Shown: positions 29,214 to 39,400 of the stretch, piece after piece | How the letters are laid out: each line of letters begins with the position of its first letter | Position numbering within the stretch: the stretch's first letter is position 1 | Assembly: GCA_937924495.1 (NCBI GenBank) | Contig: CALDSS010000080.1 | Coordinates: 1 to 50,734, forward strand | Origin: an uncultured Saprospiraceae bacterium | Lineage (GTDB): Bacteria; Bacteroidota; Bacteroidia; Chitinophagales; Saprospiraceae | Length of the DNA: 50,734 bases | Direction of reading: 5' to 3' | Made by a program: the position numbers and the translations under genes | Notes under the pieces: generated by a model | What the model was told of the DNA's origin: nothing | Seen by the model: the letters and a program-made list of their open reading frames with translations, nothing else | Databases searched by the model: none

Positions 29214-30182
29214 TTATACCTTTTGAAAAAGGTTCTTTTTGTACCAATCAAAAGCGATGTTCAATCCTGTTTCAATATCAAACTCAGGATCATATCCAAG
29301 GCCTCCTTTTGCCTTCGAAATATCCGCAAGACTATGCTTCACATCTCCGACTCTTTCAGGCCCGTAGTTTGGGGTTAGTTTTGAACCAGTAATATCTTTC
29401 AAGGTATTAAACAATTGATTTAGATTGGTTCGTTGTCCGAAAGCGATGTTATAGACTTGATTTGCGGCATCTGGATTTTCAGTAAAAAGAGCCTTTAGAT
29501 TGGCTTGAACCGCATTTTTCACGAAAGTAAAATCCCTACTTTGAGAACCATCACCATGAATGGTAGGTTGATTATTCTCCAAAATAGCCTTCATAAAAAG
29601 AGGAATGACAGCGGCATAAGCCCCATTTGGGTCTTGTTTAGGACCAAATACATTGAAGTATCGCAGTCCTATTAATTCCAAACTATATAGGTCTCCATAG
29701 ACACGCGCATAAAGCTCATTAACCAATTTGGTAACCGCATAAGGAGACAAAGGATTTCCAATTTTGTCTTCTTGTTTTGGTAATGTCTTACTATCTCCAT
29801 AGGTACTTGAAGAAGCTGCATAAACAACTCTTTTTATACCATTTTCTTTTGCTGCGGTAAAAATATTTAAGGTGCCGTTGATATTAACCCTGTTGGTTTT
29901 CAACGGATTATTTATAGAGCGAGGAACTGAGCCAAGCGCAGCTTGATGAGTAATTTTATCAATTCCTTCTGTTGCTTTTAGACAGGAATCAAAATCAGTA
30001 ATATCGGCTTTAAAAAATTCGAATTTGGCATTGCTTTCAAATTCTTTAATGTTTTTATAAAAACCAGTAGAAAGATCGTCAATTACTCGAACCAAAGAAA
30101 CTCGATCATCTTTAATGAGTTCTTCAACTATATTGGAACCGATAAAACCAGCTCCTCCTGTAACTAAAATTTTTGCTCCCAA
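29214..30182 (-). CDS. UDP-GlcNAc 4-epimerase-like SDR (WbpP/TviC-like)
   Basis: A 322-residue extended SDR. GGAGFIGSN (9-17) is the NAD site, SSSTYGDS (124-131) holds the Ser, and YAVTK (148-152) the Tyr-Lys pair. AALGSVPRSI (81-90) resembles the HQAALGSVPRSI region of WbpP, which interconverts UDP-GlcNAc and UDP-GalNAc or the corresponding uronic acids. With the TviB-like dehydrogenase at 33401-34696 this could give UDP-GalNAcA, as in Vi antigen. The start is TTG (30180-30182), 4 bases after the cysN stop. Confidence 0.87.
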   Translation of the reverse strand: MGAKILVTGGAGFIGSNIVEELIKDDRVSLVRVIDDLSTGFYKNIKEFESNAKFEFFKADITDFDSCLKATEGIDKITHQAALGSVPRSINNPLKTNRVNINGTLNIFTAAKENGIKRVVYAASSSTYGDSKTLPKQEDKIGNPLSPYAVTKLVNELYARVYGDLYSLELIGLRYFNVFGPKQDPNGAYAAVIPLFMKAILENNQPTIHGDGSQSRDFTFVKNAVQANLKALFTENPDAANQVYNIAFGQRTNLNQLFNTLKDITGSKLTPNYGPERVGDVKHSLADISKAKGGLGYDPEFDIETGLNIAFDWYKKNLFQKV

Positions 30183-30186
30183 AATA

Positions 30187-31443
30187 TTATACTATCATTC
30201 CAGCACCAACGGTTTCATTAGTGCCTTCGTCAACAAAAACCACTGATCCAGTGATACGATTTTTCCTATAAGAATCAACAAATAATGGCTTGGTAGTACG
30301 AATACTAATCCGAGCTATATCATTCATTTTTATTTCTTTGTCTTCCAAGTCTCTGTGCAAAGTATTGATATTCATCTTATAGCGAACATCTCTAATTACA
30401 CATCGAGCATCCTGAGTGGTATGCATAATAGCATATTTTCCATTCAGCTGTAAAGGCTTATCATTAAACCAGCACACCATTACATCAATATCTTGAGTTA
30501 CTTCTGGTTTATTATTGACCCGTACTATCATATCTCCTCTGGAAATATCAATGTCATCATCTAATAAAAGAGTTACGGACATTGGTGGATATGCTTCATT
30601 CAGCTCTCCATCGTAGGTGTCAATTTTTGAAATTTTTGAAGTAAAACCACTTGGCAAAACCATTACCTCGTCTCCTTTCTTAAAAGAACCACCAGCAATT
30701 CTTCCAGCATATCCGCGATAGTCATGATAATCATCTGTATTCGGTCTGATTACATATTGCACTGGCAATCTGCAATCAATAATATTATGGTCACTTCCAA
30801 TGTGCACATTTTCTAAGTAGTACATCAAAGTGGAACCACCAAACCAAGACATGTTTTCTGATCTATCTACTACATTATCTCCATTCAGCGCTGACATCGG
30901 GATAAAGTGTACATCTTTAACATTCAATTTCGATGCAAAGGATTCAAATTCTTCTTTGATATTTTCATAAACCTCTTCACTATAATCCACTAAATCCATT
31001 TTGTTGATACAAACTACAACGTGAGGTATCTGTAACAATGAAGCAATTATTGCGTGCCTTTTAGTTTGTTCAACGACACCATTTCTTGCATCTACTAAAA
31101 CTAAAGCAACATTCGCTGTACTCGCTCCAGTCACCATATTTCGAGTGTATTGAATATGACCTGGGGTGTCTGCAATGATGAACTTTCTTTTTGGAGTAGA
31201 AAAATATCTGTAGGCCACATCAATGGTTATGCCTTGCTCCCTTTCTGATTTTAATCCATCTGTAAGCAAAGCAAGATTGATTTCCGACTCTCCTCTTCTT
31301 AAACTACTTGCCTCAACTGCTTCTAATTGATCTTGATAGATCGACTTACTATCGTATAAAAGTCTTCCAATCAAAGTGCTTTTTCCATCATCTACACTTC
31401 CAGCTGTTGTAAATCGTAATAATTCTGAACTCTTATAATCCAT
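30187..31443 (-). CDS. cysN: Sulfate adenylyltransferase large subunit
   Basis: I chose the ATG at 31441-31443 (MDYKSSELLRFTTAG), giving 418 residues, the usual length, rather than an upstream start that overlaps cysD. It is an EF-Tu-like GTPase with P-loop GSVDDGKST (15-23), DTPGH and NKMD motifs. With CysD it makes APS from sulfate and ATP. It has no C-terminal APS-kinase (CysC) fusion, so the kinase that makes PAPS must be elsewhere. In this locus it most likely supplies the two sulfotransferases. Confidence 0.94.
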   Translation of the reverse strand: MDYKSSELLRFTTAGSVDDGKSTLIGRLLYDSKSIYQDQLEAVEASSLRRGESEINLALLTDGLKSEREQGITIDVAYRYFSTPKRKFIIADTPGHIQYTRNMVTGASTANVALVLVDARNGVVEQTKRHAIIASLLQIPHVVVCINKMDLVDYSEEVYENIKEEFESFASKLNVKDVHFIPMSALNGDNVVDRSENMSWFGGSTLMYYLENVHIGSDHNIIDCRLPVQYVIRPNTDDYHDYRGYAGRIAGGSFKKGDEVMVLPSGFTSKISKIDTYDGELNEAYPPMSVTLLLDDDIDISRGDMIVRVNNKPEVTQDIDVMVCWFNDKPLQLNGKYAIMHTTQDARCVIRDVRYKMNINTLHRDLEDKEIKMNDIARISIRTTKPLFVDSYRKNRITGSVVFVDEGTNETVGAGMIV

Positions 31444-31477
31444 TGTTAAATTTTTTGAATTAATTAGGAAATGTAAT

Positions 31478-32380
31478 TTAGAAGTAGCCTTTTTTCTTTC
31501 GATCTTCCATAGAAGTTTCAGAACGTTTATCATCGGTTCGCCCTCCTCGTTCTGTCATTCTTGTGGTAGCCACTTCTTCAATAATTCCTTCAACGGTATC
31601 AGCATTTGAAGGCCATACTCCTGTGCAGGTCATATCACCAATGGTTCTACATCTTACCATCATTTCTTTGACTTCCTCATCAGGTCTTTTTTGGATATAA
31701 TCACAGTCAGCTAACAAGGTTCCGTCTCGTTCAAATACCTTTCTTTTATGGGCAAAGTATAAGTTTGGTAGTTCTACTTTTTCCATAGCCAAATATTGCC
31801 ACACATCTAATTCCGTCCAATTACTGATAGGGAATACTCGAAAATGCTCTCCAAAATGTTTTTTACCATTGAACATATTCCATAACTCTGGTCTTTGGTT
31901 TTTTGGATCCCATTGACCAAATTCATCTCTATGAGAGAAGAACCTTTCTTTTGCTCTTGCTTTTTCTTCATCTCTTCTTGCACCTCCAAGTGCAGCATCA
32001 TATTTTCCTTTTTCCAAAGCTTCCAAAAGAGCAGCCGTTTGTAAACCATTACGACTAGCATTAAATCCTTTCTCTTCTACAACCATCCCTTTATCTATTG
32101 CCTCTTGAACAGAACCAACAATTAACCGAGCTCCTGTTTTCTTTACCAAAGCATCTCGATAAGCTATAGTTTCAGGAAAATTATGGCCTGTATCTATGTG
32201 TAAAAGCGGAAACGGAATTCGCATTGGATGGAAGGCTTTCTGAGCCAAATACACCATGAGAATTGAATCCTTACCCCCAGAAAACATTAGAACTGGATTT
32301 TCAAATTGAGCAGCAACTTCTCTTAAAATAAAGATGGACTCGCTCTCTAATTCTTTTAAATGACTTAATTGATAATTCAT
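31478..32380 (-). CDS. cysD: Sulfate adenylyltransferase small subunit
   Basis: A 300-residue PAPS reductase/ATP sulfurylase-fold protein. SGGKDS (34-39) is the PP-loop, and RRDEEKARAKERFFSHRDE and DPKNQRPELWNMFNG are CysD hallmarks. It is the catalytic partner of CysN, 34 bases downstream. Placement inside the polysaccharide locus, next to DUF2061 and away from sulfite-reduction genes, points to sulfation rather than cysteine synthesis. Confidence 0.95.
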   Translation of the reverse strand: MNYQLSHLKELESESIFILREVAAQFENPVLMFSGGKDSILMVYLAQKAFHPMRIPFPLLHIDTGHNFPETIAYRDALVKKTGARLIVGSVQEAIDKGMVVEEKGFNASRNGLQTAALLEALEKGKYDAALGGARRDEEKARAKERFFSHRDEFGQWDPKNQRPELWNMFNGKKHFGEHFRVFPISNWTELDVWQYLAMEKVELPNLYFAHKRKVFERDGTLLADCDYIQKRPDEEVKEMMVRCRTIGDMTCTGVWPSNADTVEGIIEEVATTRMTERGGRTDDKRSETSMEDRKKKGYF

Positions 32381-32427
32381 TAGGATATTAGCTTGATATT
32401 AAAGTAACTAATTTAGTAGTGGTAGAT

Positions 32428-32670
32428 TTATTTTTTTTTGAGCATATTTCGAATTCCTCCTCGTGGAACCATTTGCCAGGCTCTTTCGTGCAAATAATAC
32501 AGTAGTAATTTTACGAAAAACTCTACAAAGCCAATTTTGAAAGCTATTGTAATATCTCCAATGGTGAAGTAAGCTATCAAAATTATAGTGGTAGTTGCTA
32601 CAACTCGCCACGTTAGACCTTTCAAAATACTCCGAAAGTGGGATTCTCTATAAAAGCTATTTTCTGACAT
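32428..32670 (-). CDS. DUF2061 small membrane protein
   Basis: An 80-residue protein with two hydrophobic segments. SILKGLTWRVVATTTIILIA and LLYYLHERAWQMVP match DUF2061. DUF2061 genes are often found beside, or fused to, sulfate-activation genes (cysD, cysN, cysC), and here it is directly upstream of cysD. Its function is unknown; a link to sulfate or PAPS handling is inferred from context only. The ATG start follows a 139-base gap after UpxY. Confidence 0.82.
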   Translation of the reverse strand: MSENSFYRESHFRSILKGLTWRVVATTTIILIAYFTIGDITIAFKIGFVEFFVKLLLYYLHERAWQMVPRGGIRNMLKKK

Positions 32671-32809
32671 TTAGATTTTTATACGGCTTCGCCGACGAAA
32701 TGTCGCATGAACTTTCCGTAAAAACTCGAATTCAATGAATAATTAGTTCGAGTAATGTGATATTTTGCTTTAAATAAAAGCATATTTTCCAACCTTGCTA
32801 TTCCCTTTT
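32671..32809 (-). other. Intergenic gap with small inverted repeats downstream of the antiterminator gene
   Basis: The gap holds a CGAC-GAAAT-GTCG hairpin (32693-32705) and a 7-bp inverted repeat ACTCGAA...TTCGAGT (arms 32724-32730 and 32747-32753). Neither is followed by a convincing U-tract on the transcribed strand. They could be a weak terminator or pause site acted on by the antiterminator, or a leader for the cysDN module. I see no TAnnTTTG box here. Confidence 0.3.
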
Positions 32810-33370
32810 CTAAGCAATAGCGGGCTGATCAACCCTCCTTAAAATGGAGGGGTCAACTGTCATTTTTAAGGTACACCCAAGATTATTCAATGCGATTGAA
32901 AATCTTTTTTTACCTTCTATAGAGGCCAAGGTGCCTCTTAATCCAACTAAATTTCCTGAAATAACTTCTACTACATCTCCTTCTACATAAGAGCTTGGAT
33001 CAATCTCAAGAGGCAACCCTTCACCCGTAACTTTTTTGATGATTTCAATTTCTTCGTCCGTAACGCAGAGCATGTTCTTACCAATTTTGATAAATTTAAG
33101 CACGTGCTCTGTCTCTAATACTCTGATATATTGAGATCTGGTAATTTTCACAAAAAGGTAGCAATTGAGCAGTGGAATCTGCTGAACCCTAATTTTCTTT
33201 GAATACCGACGGGTGACCTTCTGCAAGGGAAGATAGGCTTGAATTCCCTTTTGGGTAAGCATTCTATCTACCAATTTTTCTCTTCGAAAATTAGTATATA
33301 TAGCAAACCATCTTGGAATTTCTTGATCCAATTGGTTAGTGAACTCCTCTTTTTTATTATCTCCTTTCAT
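32810..33370 (-). CDS. UpxY-family NusG-like transcription antiterminator
   Basis: I chose the ATG at 33368-33370 (MKGDNKKEEF), giving 186 residues; an in-frame TTG upstream lies nearer the dehydrogenase stop. The NGN domain begins at RWFAIYTNFRREKLVDRML (20-38) and the KOW motif is in YVEGDVVEVISGNLVGLRG. UpxY/LoaP/RfaH-type proteins let RNA polymerase read through terminators in long polysaccharide operons. It is likely to control this very operon. It sits inside the operon, not first, unlike the classic Bacteroides capsule layout. Confidence 0.88.
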   Translation of the reverse strand: MKGDNKKEEFTNQLDQEIPRWFAIYTNFRREKLVDRMLTQKGIQAYLPLQKVTRRYSKKIRVQQIPLLNCYLFVKITRSQYIRVLETEHVLKFIKIGKNMLCVTDEEIEIIKKVTGEGLPLEIDPSSYVEGDVVEVISGNLVGLRGTLASIEGKKRFSIALNNLGCTLKMTVDPSILRRVDQPAIA

Positions 33371-33400
33371 GGTTAAAGTCAAAAAAAACAATCAACTCAA

Positions 33401-34696
33401 TTACAGTCTCCAATACAATAATCCATTTTGACTTGGCTCATAGATTCCCTTTAGATCCATTAAAATTGGATCTTTAGTAGAAATTGATTTAAAATAGTCA
33501 TGACCAAGATTTCGATATTCTTCATGAGCTACTGCCACAATTACAGCATCATAGTCATCTCCAATATTCTCCGTCATCGTAAGTTTATATTCGTGAGCTA
33601 CCTCATTTGGTGAGGCATGAGGGTCAACAACGTGTACATTAATAGAATAATCCATTAATTCTCTAATGACATCAACAACCTTGGAATTTCGAATGTCGGT
33701 AACATCTTCTTTGAATGTAACCCCCATCACCAATACTTTGGAGTCTTGTGGGCTTTTATTTCTTTGAATCAACATTTGAATGAGTCGCTTAGCTATAAAG
33801 GCTGGCATACCATCATTGATTCTTCTTCCGCTCAAAATTACTTGAGGATCATATCCAAGGGTTTTGGATTTGTGGACTAAATAATAGGGGTCAACACCAA
33901 TGCAATGGCCACCTACCAATCCAGGGAAAAAGTTGAGGAAGTTCCATTTGGTTCCAGCAGCTTTTAAAACTTCTTTGGTATCAATTCCCATCCTGTCGAA
34001 GATCATCGAAAGTTCATTCATCAAAGAAATGTTGATATCTCTTTGGGTGTTTTCGATGACTTTTGCTGCTTCTGCCACTTTGATTGTGGGTGCAACGTAT
34101 ATTCCAGCCTCGATAATTGAACTATAAACTGACTCAATCTCTTTTGCAGACTCTTCATCACAACCACTTACTATTTTTAATATTTTTGTAAGTGTTCTTT
34201 CCTTATCACCTGGATTAATTCGTTCTGGAGAGTATCCGATCTTAAAATCATCACCCATTTTTAGTCCAGAAGCTTCTTCCAAAATTGGGACACAATCCTC
34301 TTCCGTACAGCCTGGATAAACCGTGGACTCGTACACGACGTAGTCTCCTTTTTTCAGAGCAGCTCCAACACTTTTAGATGCTAATTTTAATGGTGTGAGA
34401 TTTGGTACTTTGTGGGAATCAATATCAGTAGGAACACCAATGATGTGAAAATTAGCCTTTTTTAAATCTTCAGCGTTTGCTGTAAATTCAATATCTGCCT
34501 CATCAAAAGCTGAACTGTCTAATTCATTTGATGGATCAATAGCATTTTTCATCATATCAACCCTTGCTTGATTTATATCAAAACCAATTACTTTATATTT
34601 TTTTGCAAATTCAAGTGCAAGAGGAAGTCCAACATATCCTAAACCAATCACAGAGATTGATTTCTTTTTTTCAATTAGATCTTTGTAAATACCCAT
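33401..34696 (-). CDS. UDP-N-acetyl-hexosamine 6-dehydrogenase (TviB/WbpO-like)
   Basis: A 431-residue nucleotide-sugar dehydrogenase. VIGLGYVGLPLALEF (16-30) binds NAD; the catalytic Cys265 is in GGHCIGVDPYYL; GVTFKEDVTDIRNS is the C-terminal UDP-binding motif. The SGRRINDGMP segment is typical of the TviB/WbpO group, which oxidise UDP-GlcNAc or UDP-GalNAc to the uronic acid, not of UDP-glucose dehydrogenases. The product could feed the WlbA step (15576-16565) and the epimerase (29214-30182). Confidence 0.87.
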   Translation of the reverse strand: MGIYKDLIEKKKSISVIGLGYVGLPLALEFAKKYKVIGFDINQARVDMMKNAIDPSNELDSSAFDEADIEFTANAEDLKKANFHIIGVPTDIDSHKVPNLTPLKLASKSVGAALKKGDYVVYESTVYPGCTEEDCVPILEEASGLKMGDDFKIGYSPERINPGDKERTLTKILKIVSGCDEESAKEIESVYSSIIEAGIYVAPTIKVAEAAKVIENTQRDINISLMNELSMIFDRMGIDTKEVLKAAGTKWNFLNFFPGLVGGHCIGVDPYYLVHKSKTLGYDPQVILSGRRINDGMPAFIAKRLIQMLIQRNKSPQDSKVLVMGVTFKEDVTDIRNSKVVDVIRELMDYSINVHVVDPHASPNEVAHEYKLTMTENIGDDYDAVIVAVAHEEYRNLGHDYFKSISTKDPILMDLKGIYEPSQNGLLYWRL

Positions 34697-34718
34697 ATTT
34701 AATTCTGCTATTTTTTAA

Positions 34719-35252
34719 CTAATCTCTTGACCAAACTAATAAAGATGGTTTTTCTTTTTGGTCAGGTTGAGACAGTAAGTATTCTTCAGGAGTATAAATT
34801 AGATAACGAATTTTTCTTTGAACCAGATTTTCAACTTTCTCAATGAGGTTCACCAAATAATTTTTGTCAACATTTCCTACGAAAATCAAATCAATTATTC
34901 TACTGTTGAGTCCTTTTGCAAAGTCACCTACCAAATAAACACTATCCACGTCACCTAATCTCTCAATTACGTCCTCAATAATTCTATCAATTCCAATATG
35001 TTTCAATAGGATTTTATGAATTTCATCAAATAAAGGATGTTTGATGTTTGCCTTAAAAACTTTTCGATTGCCTATGAAGTTAGAAGCAAGCATTCCAGCC
35101 TCCTCCAATCGATTTAATTCCAATCTTATCGAGTTTGACGATTCTCCAAATTCGGATTCCAAACCTCTGAGGTAGGCCGTTGTATCACTATTAAGAAAAA
35201 ACTTTAATAGCAATTTAATTCTTGTTTTGGAGGAGATTAGAGTTTCTAACAT
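34719..35252 (-). CDS. Winged-helix regulator with degenerate nucleotidyltransferase domain
   Basis: A 177-residue protein. Residues 8-70 form a winged-helix DNA-binding domain (LRGLESEFGESSNSIRLELN, then LEEAGMLASNFIGNRKVFKA). Residues 100-160 resemble an MNT-like nucleotidyltransferase: YLVGDFAKGLNSRIIDLIFVG. The usual GS...D-x-D is altered, with GD for GS and a single Asp121 instead of the D-x-D pair, so catalysis is doubtful. Similar wHTH-NTase proteins are found in Bacteroidota exopolysaccharide operons, probably as regulators. It is between the Wzz-like and dehydrogenase genes. Confidence 0.75.
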   Translation of the reverse strand: MLETLISSKTRIKLLLKFFLNSDTTAYLRGLESEFGESSNSIRLELNRLEEAGMLASNFIGNRKVFKANIKHPLFDEIHKILLKHIGIDRIIEDVIERLGDVDSVYLVGDFAKGLNSRIIDLIFVGNVDKNYLVNLIEKVENLVQRKIRYLIYTPEEYLLSQPDQKEKPSLLVWSRD

Positions 35253-35302
35253 TTCTAATATTGAGTAGCAAATTTACTCAATTAATATTATGAATTTAAT
35301 AC

Positions 35303-36418
35303 TCATTCTTCATTTAATGCATCTTTGATAACCTTACGACCAATTAAGAAAAAAGTTGTAAGAAAAAATCCTAAAATCAACCCTTTGATTAATGCATCAC
35401 TTTTGGACTGGACAATTGGGGTGATCGGTTTAACAGGCATATCAATAAAACTTACATAAGGAGTTCTTCTTCTCATGTCAAAATCAGACATCTCCAATTG
35501 CCTCACTACTTCGGTGTACATTACTTCTAAAATCCTTGCTTTTCTTTGAAGTTTTTGTTTTTCCAATTCCCCTCGTACCCAAACCAAATTTCGATGACCG
35601 TCCTCAAACTCAGCAAGTTTTCTTTCAGCTATCGCCAACTCTACTGAAATAGAATCTTTCTTGTATTGAGCGATCTCCTTTATTTTTTTGGTTTTTTCTA
35701 TTGCATTATCTATATAATAAGAACTTAACTGATTATACAGAACCTTTACTGATTCAAGGGTTAAATCTTCATGAATTGTTGACATAGAGATTCTCATAAT
35801 GTTTGATTTCTCGTCAACTTGAGAACCAATCATAGCCTTGATATCTAAATTTGTATTGCCTGTTAAGTGCGAATACAACACATAATTCATAATGAACTCC
35901 TCTGAAGTAGAGGTAGAATCCACTGGCCCTTTGAACTTAAATGATTCAAGGTTTTCAATCTGCTCTATCCATCCAACAGTCCCTCTAAATGGATCTATTA
36001 ACTCATCCAAACCATAAAAATCAACTATATGGTTGGCAAGAAAATCTGTCTTTCCGTTTATTTGAGTCTTATAAAAAAGGGTGTTATTGATAATTCTTCT
36101 AGAACTAAATAATTGAAGAATTTTTTCTAAGTTGCCTTCAGTCTTTCTACTTCCACCAAAGGCGGCAATGATGGAAGAAATGCCACCAGCCCCTCCTCCA
36201 GCAGACTCCTGAGCTACTTGAAAGGTGACCGAAGCAGGATAATAAATTGGTTCTGTATAGGCTTGATAAAAGAAATAAGCTGCAAAAATTGCAGGAATTA
36301 TCAAATAGAACATCCAACCTTTGACTAATTCAACGAAATAATCCTTTACAACCTTTAGGATGTCTTTTAATGAAACATCATCTTGTATTTCAGGATTATA
36401 TTTACCGTAATCATCCAT
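35303..36418 (-). CDS. Wzz/GNVR-type polysaccharide chain-length protein
   Basis: I chose the ATG at 36416-36418 (MDDYGKYNPEIQ), 14 bases after the exporter stop; a longer ORF would overlap it. The protein is 371 residues with a membrane segment near residues 35-55 and another near the C-terminus (LIKGLILGFFLTTFFLIG), and a periplasmic coiled-coil middle. YYPASVTFQVAQES and TPYVSFIDMPVKPITPIVQSK are typical of Wzz-like proteins. It lacks a tyrosine-kinase (Wzc) domain. It would set chain length and connect to the SLBB exporter. Confidence 0.87.
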   Translation of the reverse strand: MDDYGKYNPEIQDDVSLKDILKVVKDYFVELVKGWMFYLIIPAIFAAYFFYQAYTEPIYYPASVTFQVAQESAGGGAGGISSIIAAFGGSRKTEGNLEKILQLFSSRRIINNTLFYKTQINGKTDFLANHIVDFYGLDELIDPFRGTVGWIEQIENLESFKFKGPVDSTSTSEEFIMNYVLYSHLTGNTNLDIKAMIGSQVDEKSNIMRISMSTIHEDLTLESVKVLYNQLSSYYIDNAIEKTKKIKEIAQYKKDSISVELAIAERKLAEFEDGHRNLVWVRGELEKQKLQRKARILEVMYTEVVRQLEMSDFDMRRRTPYVSFIDMPVKPITPIVQSKSDALIKGLILGFFLTTFFLIGRKVIKDALNEE

Positions 36419-36432
36419 TGATTTGACCGTAT

Positions 36433-39400
36433 TTAACCGCCTATTCGCTCTAATAATAAAATCAAAGTTAGTACTGAAGTGACTTGGGTTATTGTTTTGG
36501 AGAAAACATTTTCCCAATCTACTTTCTCTTTGCCAGCTTCAAAGTCATCTTCTTTCTCAATTTTCTTTGGTCCGACATTTATTTTCGATCCAGGCCTTAC
36601 TTTTGGAGAAACTGAAAACAAAAAATAATTTCTTGTCCTTTTTGTTTCACCGTTAGGATACTGAACTGTTATATTTTTCCGACTGCCACTTTCTCCTATT
36701 CCTCCTCCATGATTCCGGATATAATAAAGTGCTCTTTTTCCGCCATCATAAGGAACATTAATTTTATTGCCTTCAAGAATTTCAGATTTGTAAAGATCAC
36801 GCGTCCTAATGTCTCCAGAAATTGTAACCAAATCTTGTTTTTTTGGAATAAATAGTTCGTCTCTTGCTTTTAAGATAACATTGTTTTTAGAGCCCTTATT
36901 TTTAAGCGCCTTATCTAATTCTATGATAACAAAACCTGTACTATCTTCAAATCTTCTCAAGGTAGCACCCTCTGGAAATCCGAATTCAGTCACTCCTCCA
37001 GCTCTTTCGACTAAGGACGAAAGAGGCTCATCCTCATTCAAAATAGCATACACGCCTGGATAAAATACCTCTCCGGTAATCGTTACATTTCTCTGAAATT
37101 CAAAGTCAGGTACCTTTCTTACAACTATTTGGTCAAATGGCTCAATTGTAAAATTAGGGTTACCAACTAAATCAAATTCTTTATCAACTTCAATTGTTCG
37201 CGTAACAGTTTTAGTTGGGCTGTTTTCACTAAACTCAATTCGATTGACATCAATTTTGTTTTTGGCAGCATTGATGGTTAAACCACCAGCCATCGTGATG
37301 ATATCTTTAATTTGAAGACTTTCATCATACGGATATTCCCCTGGGACTCTTACTGCACCTCCTATTGTAACCGAAATACTATCACGAAAAAGAACCCTTG
37401 AGTAAGTTGTCAACTCATCCCCAGGTTTTAGAAGTAAATCTCTTAAACCACCTGGATTATCTACAGCGGTTTCCAAATCCACCCTTATGTATTCAATTTG
37501 TTTTTCTCTCGTTGGGCTTTCCCTTCTTAAATAAGCAAATGGAGTAGCATCTGGATTTAAGCCAGATGACAGGTAAACCAAATCACTAACACGCATACCA
37601 TTTGTAAAATCATACGTATCAGGGTCTCGTACAGCACCAGACACCGAAACTGTATTTTCATCCGTATAGCTTTCCTTTTCAAATACAGTCAATTCATCAA
37701 ATGGCTCCAACTTAATATTGGCCGCTGAATTATCGCCTGACTTTGCAGAAAATAAATCTACTTTTATATAATCTTTTACCTCTTTATTTGAAATATCAAA
37801 TCTCTTTATATATCCAAACTGAGCAGCGTTGGGATTTAAACCATCTCCCAAAAGGATTAGGTCACTTACGTAAAGAGAGTCATCAATATCGTATGGAAAT
37901 AAACCGGGTGTTCTTACATTCCCTTTAATTTCTATGGTTCGTTTATCTGCAAATTTATCTAAAGAGTAAATTATTAATTTATCTTTTGGTTTGAGGACGA
38001 GGTTTTTTTGAGAATTTGGTGATTCCAAAATTTTACCTAATTCAACCTTTACATATTCAACTGTTCCGTCAATATTTGTACGTTGCAAAAAAGCAACATC
38101 CTTCATGGCTTCTTCCTTAATTACAGCTTTTTTGATCAAGTCACTTATCCTAAGATTATCAGTAAAAGCATATCGTGAAGGAAATTCTACCGCACCAGTA
38201 ATATCTACAAAATTATCTACCCCTTTATTGATTGTATTAATAGTAACAATATCACTTTTCTTTAAAACAAAGTCTTGATTGGTTCTCCTCAATTCATTCA
38301 AATTAGCATCAATTATTATTTCCTTGTCATCCTCTATTCGCTTAATTTGAATATTGCCGCGCAAAGCATCATCCGTCAAGCCTCCTGCGTATTCTATCAA
38401 CTGTATTAAATTCTCTCCATCTATCAATTCGTATCTATGCGGTCGATTAACCGCTCCTTGCACCTCAACAATCCTTTCTGCGATAGGTACTTGAATAAAA
38501 TCATTTTCTTCCAAAAATAATTTTTCTTGAGTGGATGGGTTTAGGAGATATTTGTAAATATCAATATTTTTGGACTCACTTCCCGCTCGCATTAATTTTA
38601 TCTTCCGTACACTACCTATGTCTGTAGGTCCTCCCGCCGCAACTAATGCATTGAAAGCAGTGTTAATAGCAGGTATCGTATAGCTTCCTTGATTAAATAC
38701 CTCACCAACCATATTTACGGTAATGGTTCTCGAGAAATTGAGGGTAAGTGCAAATTCCTCTGGCCTAAACCTGTAGTATTGGGAAAAACGCTTTTCAAGT
38801 AGTTTTTTAGCTTGCCCTAAGGTAATACCTTTAAGCGTTATCCTTTCCATTTTTTCAGGCTTTATGTAGCCCTCCTTATTAATTTCAAAAACAATATTTT
38901 CTTGAGAATACCCCCAAATTGATACTGTGACGAAATCACCTACCCCCAAAATATAGGAATCGGGAGGCTTTATATCTTCAGATTGCCTGAAAACACGAAT
39001 ACTTTTATCACGAAAGACTTGCTGTCCCCAAGTTTTAGCCTCAGGTAGTTCTAACTCAAGTTCATCTGTAAGTTCTTCTGATACAGCTTCTTCAATTGTA
39101 GCTCCATCCTCAACAGCTTCTTTTATATCTTCTGCTTTTTCATTGGCCTCTTCTTGAAGGTTGTCTTCAACTGCCTGATTGGGGTTATCCGCTGGAACGA
39201 CAGTAGGTTCGTCTCTCTGGATACCATCATTTGATTTTTTCTCATTAGTTTTATTATCAGCCTTTTCCTTATCCAATTCAGCCTTTATTTCTTGAAGGGC
39301 TTCATTAACTTTATTGACCTCGATAGGATTGGTTGGGTCAATTGTATTCAAATCAATACCTCTATCTGCTAACCTTCGGCGGATTTCGATTTCGTCGTAT

